In this document: piece after piece, positions 46,651 to 55,565 of the stretch | Layout of the letters: each line of letters starts with the position of its first letter | Position numbering within the stretch: position 1 is the stretch's first letter | Assembly: GCF_000761215.1 (NCBI RefSeq) | Contig: NZ_CP009438.1 | Coordinates: 1,396,501 to 1,460,500, forward strand | DNA length: 64,000 nt | Direction: 5' to 3' | Origin: Streptomyces glaucescens | GTDB taxonomy: Bacteria > Actinomycetota > Actinomycetes > Streptomycetales > Streptomycetaceae | Program-made: the position numbers and the translations under genes | The notes under the pieces: generated by a model | The model's input: only the letters and a program-made list of their open reading frames with translations | What the model was told of the DNA's origin: nothing | Databases searched by the model: none

Positions 46651-47459
46651 GGGCGGTGCGTCGCGACCGCGTAGAAGGCGACCGCCGCCGCGGCGCCCAC
46701 GTTGAGCGAGTCCACGCCGTGCGACATCGGGATGCGGACCCGTTCGTCGGCGGCGGCCAGCGCCCGGCGGGTCAGGCCGTCGCCCTCCGCGCCGAGCATC
46801 AGGGCGACCCGGTCCATGCGGTGCGGGGCGGCCTCGTCGAGGGTCCGCGCCTCCTCGTCGGGGGTGAGGGCGAGCAGGGTGAAGCCGGCCTCGCGGACCC
46901 GCTCCAGGCTCTTGGGCCAGCCGTCGAGACGGGCGTACGGGACGGAGAAGACCGCGCCCATGGAGACCTTCACGCTGCGGCGGTAGAGAGGGTCGGCACA
47001 GTCCGGGGACAGCAGCACCGCGTCCATGCCGAGGGCCGCCGCCGAGCGGAAGATGGCGCCGATGTTGGTGTGGTCGTTGACCCCCTCCATGACCACCACG
47101 CGGCGGGCGGTGCGGAGCAGGCCGGCCGCCGTGGGCAGCGGCTTGCGCTGCATGGAGGCGAGGGCGCCGCGGTGCACGTGGTAGCCGGTGACGCGTTCGG
47201 CGATTTCCGGTTCGACCACGTACACGGGGGCCGGGAGGTCGTCGACGACGTCGCGCATGGCGTCGACCCACCTGGCGGAGAGCAGCATCGACCGCATCTC
47301 GTACCCGGCGTCCTTGGCCCGCCGGATGACCTTCTCGCCCTCGGCGACGAACAGGCCCTCGGCGGGTTCGCGTCTGCGGCGCAGCTCGACATCGGTCAGG
47401 CCGGTGTAGTCGTGCAGGCGCGGATCGTCGGGGTCCTCGACGGTGATGAGATCGGCCAC
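46641..47459 (-). CDS. SpoU/TrmH-family RNA 2'-O-methyltransferase
   Basis: 272 residues from the GTG at 47459. An N-terminal L30e-like RNA-binding part (GLFVAEGEKVIRRAKDAGYEMRSMLLS) is followed by the SPOUT knot with all three motifs: NDHTNIGAIFRSAAALGMDAVLL, LMLGAEGDGL and IPMSHGVDSLNVGAAAAVAFY. It methylates ribose in rRNA or tRNA using SAM; the exact nucleotide is unknown. The 3' end touches a 30-nt tandem repeat. It lies downstream of siroheme synthase. Confidence 0.9.
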   Translation of the reverse strand: MADLITVEDPDDPRLHDYTGLTDVELRRRREPAEGLFVAEGEKVIRRAKDAGYEMRSMLLSARWVDAMRDVVDDLPAPVYVVEPEIAERVTGYHVHRGALASMQRKPLPTAAGLLRTARRVVVMEGVNDHTNIGAIFRSAAALGMDAVLLSPDCADPLYRRSVKVSMGAVFSVPYARLDGWPKSLERVREAGFTLLALTPDEEARTLDEAAPHRMDRVALMLGAEGDGLTRRALAAADERVRIPMSHGVDSLNVGAAAAVAFYAVATHRPQP

Positions 47460-47524
47460 GGGGTGGTACCGCCTTGCTGTGGATGGGCTGCGATCGACGG
47501 GGAAACGGCCCCGGTCACTCCGGG

Positions 47525-48757
47525 CTACGCCGAGGGGGCGGGGCCGACGCCGACGACCTCTCCGATGACGATCACCGCGGGCGGCCTGACCTCCTGGGCA
47601 CGGACCGTCTCGGCGACCGTGGCCAGGGTGGCGTCGACCCGGCGCTGGGCCGCCGTCGTGCCCTCCTGCACCAGGGCGACCGGGGTCAGCGGGGACTTGC
47701 CGTGCGCGATCAGGGTCTCGGCGATCTTGCCGATCTTGTCGACGCCCATGAGGACCACCAGCGTGCCGGTGAGCCTGGCGAGCGACGGCCAGTCGACCAG
47801 CGAGCGCTCGTCGTCCGGGGCGACATGGCCGCTGACCACCGTGAACTCGTGGGCGACGCCCCGGTGGGTGACCGGGATGCCCGCCGCGCCCGGGACCGAG
47901 ATCGAGCTGGAGATGCCGGGGACGACCGTGCAGGGGATGCCCGCCTCGGCGAGTGCCTGGAGTTCCTCCATGCCGCGGCCGAACACGTACGGGTCGCCGC
48001 CCTTCAGCCGGACGACCGACTTGCCCTGCTTGGCGTGCTCGATGAGCGCGTTGTTGATGGCCTCCTGCGCCATGAAACGGCCGTACGGGATCTTCGCCGC
48101 GTCGATCACCTCGACGTGCGGGGGCAGCTCCGCGAGGAGGTCGCGCGGACCGAGGCGGTCGGCGATGACCACGTCCGCCTCCGCGAGCAGGCGCCGGCCG
48201 CGGACCGTGATCAGGTCCGGGTCGCCGGGCCCGCCGCCGACCAGGGCGACGCCCGGGGTGCGGGTGCGGTGGTGCGGGGCGACGAGGGTGCCGTCGCGCA
48301 GTCCCTCCACCACCGCGTCGCGCACGGCGGCGGTGTGGCGGGGATCGCGGGACCTGCGGTCGGTGGTGAGGACCGCGACCGTGACGCCCTCGCTGTGGCC
48401 CGTGGCCGGCGTCCAGGCGGTGGCGGCGTCCGCGTCGTCGGAGCGCACGCACCACACCCGGTGGCGTTCCGCCTCGGCGGACGCGGCCCGGTTGGCCTCG
48501 GTGTCGCTGGTGGCGATCAGGGCGTACCAGGCGTCGGCGAGGTCGCCGTCGGCGTACGGGCGCCGCTCCCAGGTGATCTCGCCCGCGTCGGCCATCGCCT
48601 CCACGGAGGGGGTGGCCTCGGGGGAGACGAGGCGGATGTCGGCGCCCGCCGCGATCAGGGCCGGGAGACGGCGCTGGGCGACCTGGCCGCCGCCGAGGAC
48701 GACGACCCGGCGGCCGGTCAGGCGGAGGCCTACGGGATAGGCGGGGTGTTCGGCCAT
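47525..48757 (-). CDS. cobA: Siroheme synthase: uroporphyrinogen-III C-methyltransferase fused to a CysG-type N-domain
   Basis: 410 residues from the ATG at 48757. Residues about 1-155 form a Met8/CysG-like dehydrogenase-ferrochelatase domain (GRRVVVLGGGQVAQRRLPALIAAGADIRLV). Residues about 165-410 are the SUMT domain (VALVGGGPGDPDLITVRGRRLL ... AQEAINNALIEHAKQGKSVVRLKGGDPYVFGRG ... VVPGISSSISVPGAAGIPVTHRG). It makes precorrin-2 and probably siroheme, linking sulfite/nitrite reduction and B12 synthesis. It lies in a B12-related neighbourhood with bluB-cobT and cobL. Confidence 0.92.
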   Translation of the reverse strand: MAEHPAYPVGLRLTGRRVVVLGGGQVAQRRLPALIAAGADIRLVSPEATPSVEAMADAGEITWERRPYADGDLADAWYALIATSDTEANRAASAEAERHRVWCVRSDDADAATAWTPATGHSEGVTVAVLTTDRRSRDPRHTAAVRDAVVEGLRDGTLVAPHHRTRTPGVALVGGGPGDPDLITVRGRRLLAEADVVIADRLGPRDLLAELPPHVEVIDAAKIPYGRFMAQEAINNALIEHAKQGKSVVRLKGGDPYVFGRGMEELQALAEAGIPCTVVPGISSSISVPGAAGIPVTHRGVAHEFTVVSGHVAPDDERSLVDWPSLARLTGTLVVLMGVDKIGKIAETLIAHGKSPLTPVALVQEGTTAAQRRVDATLATVAETVRAQEVRPPAVIVIGEVVGVGPAPSA

Positions 48758-48896
48758 GAGGGGATGGCTCCTCGTGCGGGCAGGCGGGGGCGCTTCGGCA
48801 TCGGAGCAGCCCTGACGTGCGGATTTTAGAGTGCGCGGGGGGCAGGCGGCAGGGGCGGTCCGATGGCTGAACACCGGACCGCCCCGCGGGGCGCGC

Positions 48897-51800
48897 CTAC
48901 TTCTCGGTGACGCCCGCCGAGTCGAACGTCGCCACCTCGTGCATCGCCCGGGCCGTGCTCTGGACCATCGGCAGGGCCAGGAGGGCGCCGGTGCCCTCGC
49001 CGAGCCGGAGGTCGAGGTCCACCAGCGGGCGCAGGCCCAGCTTGTTCAGGGCGGCCACGTGGCCGGGCTCCGCGCTGCGGTGGCCCGCGATGCAGGCCGC
49101 CAGCACCTCGGGCGCGATCGCGCGGGCCACGAGGGCCGCGGCGCCCGCGCTGACGCCGTCGAGGATCACCGGCGTCCGCAGGGAGGCGCCGCCGAGGAGC
49201 AGGCCGACCATGGCCGCGTGCTCCAGGCCGCCGATCGCGGCGAGGACGCCGATCGGGTCGGCCGGGTCCGGCTGGTGCAGTTCGATGGCGCGGCGCACCA
49301 CCTCGGTCTTGCGGGCCAGCGTCTCGTCGTTGATGCCGGTGCCGCGGCCGGTCACCTCGGCCGGGTCGGTGCCCGTGAAGACGGAGATCAGCGCGGCGGA
49401 GGCGGTGGTGTTCGCGATGCCCATCTCGCCGGTCAGCAGCGCCTTGTTGCCGGCCGCGACCAGGTCACGGGCGGTCTCGATGCCGACCTCGATGGCCTGC
49501 TTGACCTCCTCGCGCGTCAGCGCCGGGCCGGTTGTCATGTCGGCCGTGCCCGGCCGGACCTTGCGGGGCAGCAGGCCGGGGGTGGCCGGGAGGTCGGCGG
49601 CGACACCGACGTCGACGATGCAGACCTCGGCGCCCACCTGGTTGGCGAACGCGTTGCAGACCGCTCCCCCGCCGAGGAAGTTCGCCACCATCTGCGCGGT
49701 GACCTCCTGCGGCCACGGTGTGACGCCCTGGGCGTGCACACCGTGGTCGCCGGCGAAGATCGCGACGGCCGCGGGCTCCGGGATCGGCGGCGGGCACTGG
49801 CGGGACAGCCCGGCCAGCTGCGCGGAGATGATCTCCAGCATGCCGAGCGCGCCGGCCGGCTTCGTCATCCGCTTCTGCCGCTCCCACGCCTCGCCGAGCG
49901 CCTTCGCGTCGAGCGGGCGGATCTGGGCGACGGTCTCCGCGAGCAGGTCGTGCGGCTCCTCGCCGGGCAGCGCGCGACGGCCGTACGTCTCCTCGTGGAC
50001 CACCCAGGACAGCGGGCGGCGCTTGGACCAGCCGGCCTGCATCAGCTCGGGCTCGTCCGGGAACTCGTCGACGTACCCGACGCACAGGTACGCGATGACC
50101 TCCAGGTGCTCGGGCAGGTCGAGGGCACGGACCATCTCGCGCTCGTCGAAGAAGCTGACCCAGCCGACCCCGAGGCCCTCCGCGCGGGCGGCGAGCCACA
50201 GGTTCTCCACCGCGAGGGCGGCGGAGTACGGCGCCATCTGCGGCTGGGTGTGGCGGCCGAGGGTGTGACGGCCGCCGCGGGTCGGGTCCGCGGTGACGAC
50301 GATGTTCACCGGGGTGTCGAGGATCGCCTCGATCTTCAGTTCCTTGAACTGCTTGGCCCGGCCCTTGGGCAGCGACTTCGCGTACGCCTCCCGCTGGCGC
50401 ATGGCCAGCTCGTGCATCGTGCGGCGGGTCTCCGCCGAGCGGATGACGACGAAGTCCCAGGGCTGCGAGTGGCCCACGGAGGGCGCGGTGTGGGCCGCCT
50501 CCAGGACGCGCAGCAGCACCTCGTGCGGGATGGGGTCGCTGCGGAAGCCGTTGCGGATGTCGCGCCGCTCGCGCATGACCTTGAGGACGGCCTCGCGCTC
50601 GGCGTCGTCGTAGGCGGGCGCGGCGGGGCCGGTGGACTGTCGTGCTTCTGCCACGGGGGCCGTGCCCTCTGCTTCCTGGTCTTCCTGGCCGGCGCCCCGG
50701 GTGTCCAGGTCGTCGGCCTGCTGTACGAGTGCCGCGTCCGCCTCCGCCGCCGCGGGGGCGGGCACCGGTTCCGCCTCGCGCGGCGCGGGGACCGTGACGG
50801 CGGGCTGCGGCTGCGGCTGCGGCGGGACCGCGGCCTGGCCGTCCGGAACCGCCACCGCGCCGTGCGGCGGGGTGGGGGCGCCCGGCACGGTGCCGTCCAC
50901 CGGGACCAGCCGGCCGAGCGGCTGCTGGGGGGCGGGACCGTCCTCGGCGGGAGCCGGCGCGGAGTCCGGTACGGGCTGTGGGCCGGGCGCGGGTGCCTCG
51001 GCGGGGGGTGCGGCCGCCACGGGTACGCCGGCCACGGGAACGTCCGGTGCGGGGTCCGTCGCGGGGGCCTCGGCGGCGGGCGCGGGCGCTTCGGTGGCGG
51101 GCTCCTCGGTGGCGGGCGCCTCGGGGTGGGCCGCGGGCCGGTCGTCCGGCGCGGGGGCGGCGGAGCCGGCGGTGACGTCCGCGGCGCCCGCCGGGGTGGG
51201 CTGCTCGGGGGCCGGCTGCGGGGCCGCGTCCGCGGGCTGCGGGGCGGGGGTGGGTACGGCCTCCGCCGCGAGCGCGGCGGTGGGCGCCTGCGGGGCCGGC
51301 GCGACGGGGGCGACGGCTTCGGCAGCCTCCGGGACTTCCGAGGTCTCGGAGGTCTCCGAGGTCTCGGTGGCGGTCGGCTCGGGGGTGGGAGCCGCCTCGG
51401 GCGTCACGGGCTGGGGAGCCTGGGCTGCCCCGGGCACGACGGCCTCGGGGGCCTCCTGGCCCTCGTGAACCTGCGGGGTGGCCTCCGGTGCGAACGGCTC
51501 ATCGGCGGTCACCGGTGCTTGCTCGGCCACGGCCTGCGCGGGCGCCTGGTGCGTCTCCGTCCCGGCCGTCCCGGCGGTTTCCGGTGCCTCGGGCGTCTGG
51601 ACCGCGGCGGGTGCCGCTGTCTCCGGCGCCCCGGGGGCCTCGGGAGCGGCCTGCCGCTCGGGCGCCGCGGTCTCCTGCGCCGCCTCGGGCGCGGGGGTCG
51701 CCTCGGGCGCGGGGACCGACTCGGGCGCGGGGGCCGCCTCGGAGGGGGCGTCGGGACCCTGATCCTGGACCGGCACGGCGACCGGACCCTGTACGGGTTC

Positions 51801-53108
51801 GGCGGGCTGCGGCTGGACCGGCTCGGCGGGCTGCGGCAGCGGCTGCTCCGCCTCCACGGCGGGAACGGCGCCCTCCGCAGCGACGAGGGGCTGCTCGGCG
51901 GGAACGTCACCTTCCGCCACGGGAGCGGTCTGCTCCACGGGGACGTCACCCTCCGCGGCGGCGAGGGCCTGCTCGGCGGGGACGGCGTCCGCGCCCTGGG
52001 GGGCCTCGGCGGGGAGCGGCGCGGCGGCGGGAGCCTGGTCGGTGTCGGCCGGAACGGGCGTGGCGGCGGCAGCCTGGTCCGCGCCGGCCTCGGCGGGCAC
52101 CTGGCCGGCGTCGTCCGCGACGGCTGCCGGGGCGGGAGCCTCTGCGGCGTCCTCGGCGACTGCGGCGGGCGCCTCGGCAGCGGCGTCCGCCACGGGGGCG
52201 GCAGCCGGGTCCTCCCCGCCCGCCTCGGCGACCGGGGCCACGGCGGACGCCGCGCCGGCGTCACCGGCCGGGGCGGCGACGGCGGGAGTCCCGGCCGTGG
52301 GGTCCGTGGCCGGCTGCGAGCCGTCGGCGGCCGGCGGGGCCGCGCCTTCGGCGGCCTCCGGGGCCTCGGCGTGGGGCGCGGTGTCCGGGACCTGCGTGCC
52401 GGTGCCGGGGAGGTGAGCGGCCTCCGGTGCCGTGGCGGGGGCCGCCGCTTCCTGGGCGGGCGGGACCGCCGCCTGGGTGGCGAGGCGGGCCATCGTCGCC
52501 TGGGCCGCGTCGGCGGGCTCAGGCAGGGGTGCCGCGGGGGCGGCCGCTTCCACGGGTGCGGACTCGGGTGCCGCCTCGGGGGCGGCCGGCGCCGGGGCCT
52601 GCGCGCCCCACGGCGCGGCGACCTGCGGCGCGGCGACCTGCGGGGCGTCGAGGTACTCGGGGCCGGTGGTCGCCGGGCCGGGCTGACGGACCGGTGCGCC
52701 CGCGGGCCCGCGGTCGGCGAGGGAGCGGACCGGGCTGGCGGAGGCGTCGGGGATGGGCGGGCCGAGGTGGAGCGGACGGCGCGGGGTGATCGGCGGGATC
52801 GGCGTCGTCGGCGCGGTCGGCGGGGTGTGGTTCGGCAGGCGGACGCCGCCGAGGTCGACGGAGCCGCTGTCCCGCCCGCCCAGCTCGTGCGGGCCGGGCT
52901 CGTGGACGGCCTCGACGACCGGCTCGGGGGCGGGCGGGGGGACCTCGTTGCCCCAGGCGCCCTGGGCGCCGGGGAGCAGCAGGTCTTCGTCCTCGGCGGG
53001 TGTCTCGGAGAGGTAGGTGTACGCCCCGGGCGCGGCGACGCCCGGCTGCTCCACCATGCCTGCGTTCTCCGGCTGCCCCTCGCCCGGGACCTGGCCGGTG
53101 TCGGTCAT
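48897..53108 (-). CDS. cobT: BluB-CobT fusion with long disordered N-terminal extension
   Basis: 1403 residues. Residues about 832-1050 are a BluB-type flavin destructase (RERRDIRNGFRSDPIPHEVLLRVLEAAHTAPSVGHSQPWDFV ... SFFDERE), which makes dimethylbenzimidazole. Residues about 1054-1403 are CobT (FAGDHGVHAQGVTPWP, MTTGPAL, GEMGIANTTASAAL), with the catalytic glutamate in LRLGEGTGALLALPMV; CobT activates DMB for the lower ligand of cobalamin. The first about 830 residues are almost only Ala, Pro, Glu, Gln, Thr and Val, with no predicted fold. The fusion couples lower-ligand synthesis to use. The ATG at 53108 follows a GGCGAGGGG sequence. Confidence 0.93.
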   Translation of the reverse strand: MTDTGQVPGEGQPENAGMVEQPGVAAPGAYTYLSETPAEDEDLLLPGAQGAWGNEVPPPAPEPVVEAVHEPGPHELGGRDSGSVDLGGVRLPNHTPPTAPTTPIPPITPRRPLHLGPPIPDASASPVRSLADRGPAGAPVRQPGPATTGPEYLDAPQVAAPQVAAPWGAQAPAPAAPEAAPESAPVEAAAPAAPLPEPADAAQATMARLATQAAVPPAQEAAAPATAPEAAHLPGTGTQVPDTAPHAEAPEAAEGAAPPAADGSQPATDPTAGTPAVAAPAGDAGAASAVAPVAEAGGEDPAAAPVADAAAEAPAAVAEDAAEAPAPAAVADDAGQVPAEAGADQAAAATPVPADTDQAPAAAPLPAEAPQGADAVPAEQALAAAEGDVPVEQTAPVAEGDVPAEQPLVAAEGAVPAVEAEQPLPQPAEPVQPQPAEPVQGPVAVPVQDQGPDAPSEAAPAPESVPAPEATPAPEAAQETAAPERQAAPEAPGAPETAAPAAVQTPEAPETAGTAGTETHQAPAQAVAEQAPVTADEPFAPEATPQVHEGQEAPEAVVPGAAQAPQPVTPEAAPTPEPTATETSETSETSEVPEAAEAVAPVAPAPQAPTAALAAEAVPTPAPQPADAAPQPAPEQPTPAGAADVTAGSAAPAPDDRPAAHPEAPATEEPATEAPAPAAEAPATDPAPDVPVAGVPVAAAPPAEAPAPGPQPVPDSAPAPAEDGPAPQQPLGRLVPVDGTVPGAPTPPHGAVAVPDGQAAVPPQPQPQPAVTVPAPREAEPVPAPAAAEADAALVQQADDLDTRGAGQEDQEAEGTAPVAEARQSTGPAAPAYDDAEREAVLKVMRERRDIRNGFRSDPIPHEVLLRVLEAAHTAPSVGHSQPWDFVVIRSAETRRTMHELAMRQREAYAKSLPKGRAKQFKELKIEAILDTPVNIVVTADPTRGGRHTLGRHTQPQMAPYSAALAVENLWLAARAEGLGVGWVSFFDEREMVRALDLPEHLEVIAYLCVGYVDEFPDEPELMQAGWSKRRPLSWVVHEETYGRRALPGEEPHDLLAETVAQIRPLDAKALGEAWERQKRMTKPAGALGMLEIISAQLAGLSRQCPPPIPEPAAVAIFAGDHGVHAQGVTPWPQEVTAQMVANFLGGGAVCNAFANQVGAEVCIVDVGVAADLPATPGLLPRKVRPGTADMTTGPALTREEVKQAIEVGIETARDLVAAGNKALLTGEMGIANTTASAALISVFTGTDPAEVTGRGTGINDETLARKTEVVRRAIELHQPDPADPIGVLAAIGGLEHAAMVGLLLGGASLRTPVILDGVSAGAAALVARAIAPEVLAACIAGHRSAEPGHVAALNKLGLRPLVDLDLRLGEGTGALLALPMVQSTARAMHEVATFDSAGVTEK

Positions 53109-53210
53109 GCGTACCCCTCGCCCATCGGTTGATGCTTCTACGACCAGCTCACCCGGAACGGCGCACCGACCGCCCGTGGTGAAGAACGAGCGTGCGTGCC
53201 CAGCGGCACG

Positions 53211-53264
53211 AACGACCGCCCGGAAAAGGCGACAAAGCCATTCAGTGGCATTGTCGCGGTCGTT
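53211..53264. other. Nested inverted repeat upstream of bluB-cobT
   Basis: In the 346-nt gap between cobT and cobL there is a nested hairpin: AACGACC (53211-53217) pairs with GGTCGTT (53258-53264), GCGACAA (53229-53235) with TTGTCGC (53251-53257), and GCCA (53237-53240) with TGGC (53246-53249), around a 5-nt loop. A single A-A mismatch and an 11-nt bulge interrupt it. Read on the minus strand it would lie about 100-155 nt upstream of the cobT start. A 58-codon frame with a plausible ribosome-binding site (53138-53314, minus) crosses it. Confidence 0.5.
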
Positions 53265-53454
53265 CCGCCGTCAGGACAGCTCGATCCACGACGGCCCGCT
53301 GTGGACTGCGCCACGTTGCGCGTCCTCCCGGTTGTCGCCGTACCGCACACACCCCAAGGCGGGCGCGTTCCCGGGACATTGACCGACGGGGTGCCGGGTG
53401 TCCGAGTGCGGTGCAGCGATCGGCCAGCCTACCGCGCGCGGTACGACAACCCGA

Positions 53455-54681
53455 TCACGGGGCGCGGTCCGGGAGAACCCCGCTGAGCAGGAACGCCACG
53501 CTCCGCTCCGTCTCCGTCCAGTGGCGGGTGTCGAGTTCCACGGACTGCAGCAGGGCGCACTGGACGCGGTAGCCGTGCTCCGTCAGGTCGCGGCCGACGA
53601 GTTCGGCGGCGTCGCGGGTGCCGGCGTGGGTGACGATGCGCTGCGGGCGGCGGTCGGCGACCGCGGACACCACGGCCGCTCCCCCGCCGCCGATCCGGAC
53701 GACGTCCGGTTCCGGCAGGTTCTCCAGCGCGTGCGGGGCGGTGCCGTGGACGACCTGGAGCTGGACGCCGAAGCGGCGGGCCGCGGCGTCGGCGCGGGCG
53801 CAGGCGGCGGGGTCCCGGTCGACGGCGATGACGGCGGCGCCGGCCCGGGCGGCCTCGACGGCGAAGGCGCCGGAGCCGGATCCGATGTCCCACACGAGGT
53901 CGCCCGGGCGGGGACCGAGGCGGGCGAGCTGGGCGGCGCGCAGCGGTTCGGTCTCGCCCTCGCCGAGGGCGGTCTCCTGGCCGGGCCCGGTGCCGTAGAC
54001 CTCGGCGGGCAGGGTCCAGCCGCGGGGACCGGCCGCCGGGTCGCGGCCGGCGATCCAGCCGCCGCCCTCCGTGCCGGCGGGTCCGCCGATGACGATGACG
54101 ACGTTCGGGTCGCGCCAGGTGTGGTCGGCGGCCTTGTCGGAGGTGACGACGGTGACCTGTTCCCGTTCGGTGCCCAGTTCCTCGCAGATGACGAAGGTGC
54201 GGTGGACGCCGTCCAGCAGCAGGCCGAGTTCGGCGGGGCCCGCCCCCGGGGCGGTGAGGACGGCCACCTTGGTGTGGGCGCGGCATACGTTGACCGCGCG
54301 GCGCAGGGTGCGGGGGTGTGCGACGACCACGTGGGCGTCGTCCCAGGGCATGCCGGCGCGGGCGAAGGCGGCGGCGACGGAGGAGACCGCGGGGACGACT
54401 TCGACCTCCAGGCCGAACTCGGGCGCGCGCAGGGTCCGCACGACGCCGAAGAAGCCGGGGTCGCCGTCGGCGAACACCACGGCCGTGCCGCGGTGGGCGG
54501 CGATGCGGCGGGCGGCGAGGGTGACGCTGCCGAGGCGGACGCGCTCCGCGGCGGGCGGTACCTCGGGCAGGGCGAGGTGGTGGGGTGCGCCGGCCACCAG
54601 GGTGGCGGCGCCGAGCGCGGCGCGTGCCGCGTCGGTCAGCGGAGAACCGTCCCAGCCGATCACCGTGACCCGGTCGGCCAT
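53455..54681 (-). CDS. cobL: Precorrin-6Y C5,15-methyltransferase (decarboxylating), CbiE-CbiT fusion
   Basis: 408 residues. The N-terminal CbiE half (about 1-205: MADRVTVIGWDGSPLTDAARAALGAATLVAGAPHHL, FADGDPGFFGVVRTL, VVPAVSSVAAAFARAGMPWDDAHVVVAHPR) methylates C5. The C-terminal CbiT half (about 215-408) has the SAM-binding VWDIGSGSGAFAVEAARAGAAVIAVDRD and methylates C15 with decarboxylation. It acts in the corrin ring pathway and lies upstream of bluB-cobT on the same strand. Confidence 0.94.
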   Translation of the reverse strand: MADRVTVIGWDGSPLTDAARAALGAATLVAGAPHHLALPEVPPAAERVRLGSVTLAARRIAAHRGTAVVFADGDPGFFGVVRTLRAPEFGLEVEVVPAVSSVAAAFARAGMPWDDAHVVVAHPRTLRRAVNVCRAHTKVAVLTAPGAGPAELGLLLDGVHRTFVICEELGTEREQVTVVTSDKAADHTWRDPNVVIVIGGPAGTEGGGWIAGRDPAAGPRGWTLPAEVYGTGPGQETALGEGETEPLRAAQLARLGPRPGDLVWDIGSGSGAFAVEAARAGAAVIAVDRDPAACARADAAARRFGVQLQVVHGTAPHALENLPEPDVVRIGGGGAAVVSAVADRRPQRIVTHAGTRDAAELVGRDLTEHGYRVQCALLQSVELDTRHWTETERSVAFLLSGVLPDRAP

Positions 54682-54777
54682 CGTCGTCAGTCTCCCGTGG
54701 TTCGCGCAGGTCGTCGGGCGGGCTTGGTGAGGGTACCCGGTGGGTGCGGGGGCGCGGCGGGTGGCCTCGCCGGTGGT

Positions 54778-55413
54778 TCAGTTCCAATCGGAGTACGCCG
54801 CGAAACCTCCGGTGTCGGCCAGTTCCTCGGCGACGCCGGCCAGGTCCTCCGGGAGCAGGCTCCAGACGATCACGTCGGTGCGTACGTCGGTCCACCCGGC
54901 CTCGGTGCGGGCGCGCGCTATCCAGGCGCCGCGCAGGACGCCCTCGCTGATGCAGCCGATTTTCTGGGCGACCTGCTGGGCGGCGGTGTTGTCGGCGGCC
55001 GTGCGCAGTTCCAGGCGTTCGAACTTCTGGTCGTTGAAGACCCACTGGGCGGTGGCCAGGGCGGCTTCGGAGGCGTAGCCCTCGCCGCGGGCCCAGGGGG
55101 CGACGACGTAGGCGAGTTCGCTGGAGCGGACCCGCCAGTCGGTGTTGCGCAGCTGGACGACGCCGACCAGACGCTGGGTCAGGAACTCGGTGACGGCGAA
55201 GACGATGCCGCGGCCCTCGGTGCGTTCGGCGGGGGCGGTCGCGGTGATCCAGTCGCGGGCGTCGGCCTCGGTGCAGGGGTGCGGTACGGAGGTCCAGGCG
55301 ACGACGAGTTCGTCGTTCATCATCTCGGCGAAGGCCTCGGTGTCCGGCTCCTCGAAGGGGCGCAGGACCAACCGCTCCGTGCTGATGGAGATGTTGGGGA
55401 AGGTGCTCGTCAT
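54778..55413 (-). CDS. GNAT acetyltransferase, RimJ/RimL type
   Basis: 211 residues. ISTERLVLRPFEEPDTEAFAEMMND is the usual RimJ/RimL opening. ELAYVVAPWARGEGYASEAALATAQWVFNDQKFERLELRTAADNTAAQQVAQKIGCISEGVLRGAW contains the acetyl-CoA loop and the conserved Asn/Ala region. It probably acetylates a protein N-terminus or a small amine; the substrate is unknown. It is separated from metQ upstream by a strong terminator. Confidence 0.88.
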   Translation of the reverse strand: MTSTFPNISISTERLVLRPFEEPDTEAFAEMMNDELVVAWTSVPHPCTEADARDWITATAPAERTEGRGIVFAVTEFLTQRLVGVVQLRNTDWRVRSSELAYVVAPWARGEGYASEAALATAQWVFNDQKFERLELRTAADNTAAQQVAQKIGCISEGVLRGAWIARARTEAGWTDVRTDVIVWSLLPEDLAGVAEELADTGGFAAYSDWN

Positions 55414-55490
55414 GGCGCCGCTCCGTAACCTTTTGAACCGTCAGGACCTGCTGAACTGCCCAGCATGCAGCATGAAAGCACCGCACCGCA

Positions 55491-55527
55491 CCACGGGGGC
55501 CCCTCCTCGCCGGAGGGGCCCCCGTGG
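55491..55527 (-). terminator. Terminator of the metNIQ operon
   Basis: A 16-bp perfect stem (CCACGGGGGCCCCTCC / GGAGGGGCCCCCGTGG) with a 5-nt loop, about 40 nt past the metQ stop codon on the minus strand. Confidence 0.8.
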
Positions 55528-55565
55528 TCGTGCGGGGCCGGGTGGCCGGGGCAGCGGGCCGTGGG

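Noticed and set aside
48831-53132. A 1433-codon open frame on the plus strand across bluB-cobT
   Set aside because: It mirrors the minus-strand gene in a complementary frame. In high-GC DNA the Ala/Pro/Glu codons of the disordered tail read as Gly/Arg/Leu on the other strand without stops. The domains are on the minus strand.
53221-53270. Possible cobalamin riboswitch upstream of bluB-cobT
   Set aside because: Only the short word GCCACTG was found. The conserved B12-box AGYCAGGAGACC and the multi-stem core are not visible, so I report only a hairpin of unknown role.
53138-53314. 58-codon gene (minus strand) between cobL and cobT
   Set aside because: It has GGGAGG 11 nt before a GTG, but its third codon positions are not strongly GC-biased and it overlaps the nested hairpin. 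Not supported without conservation data.
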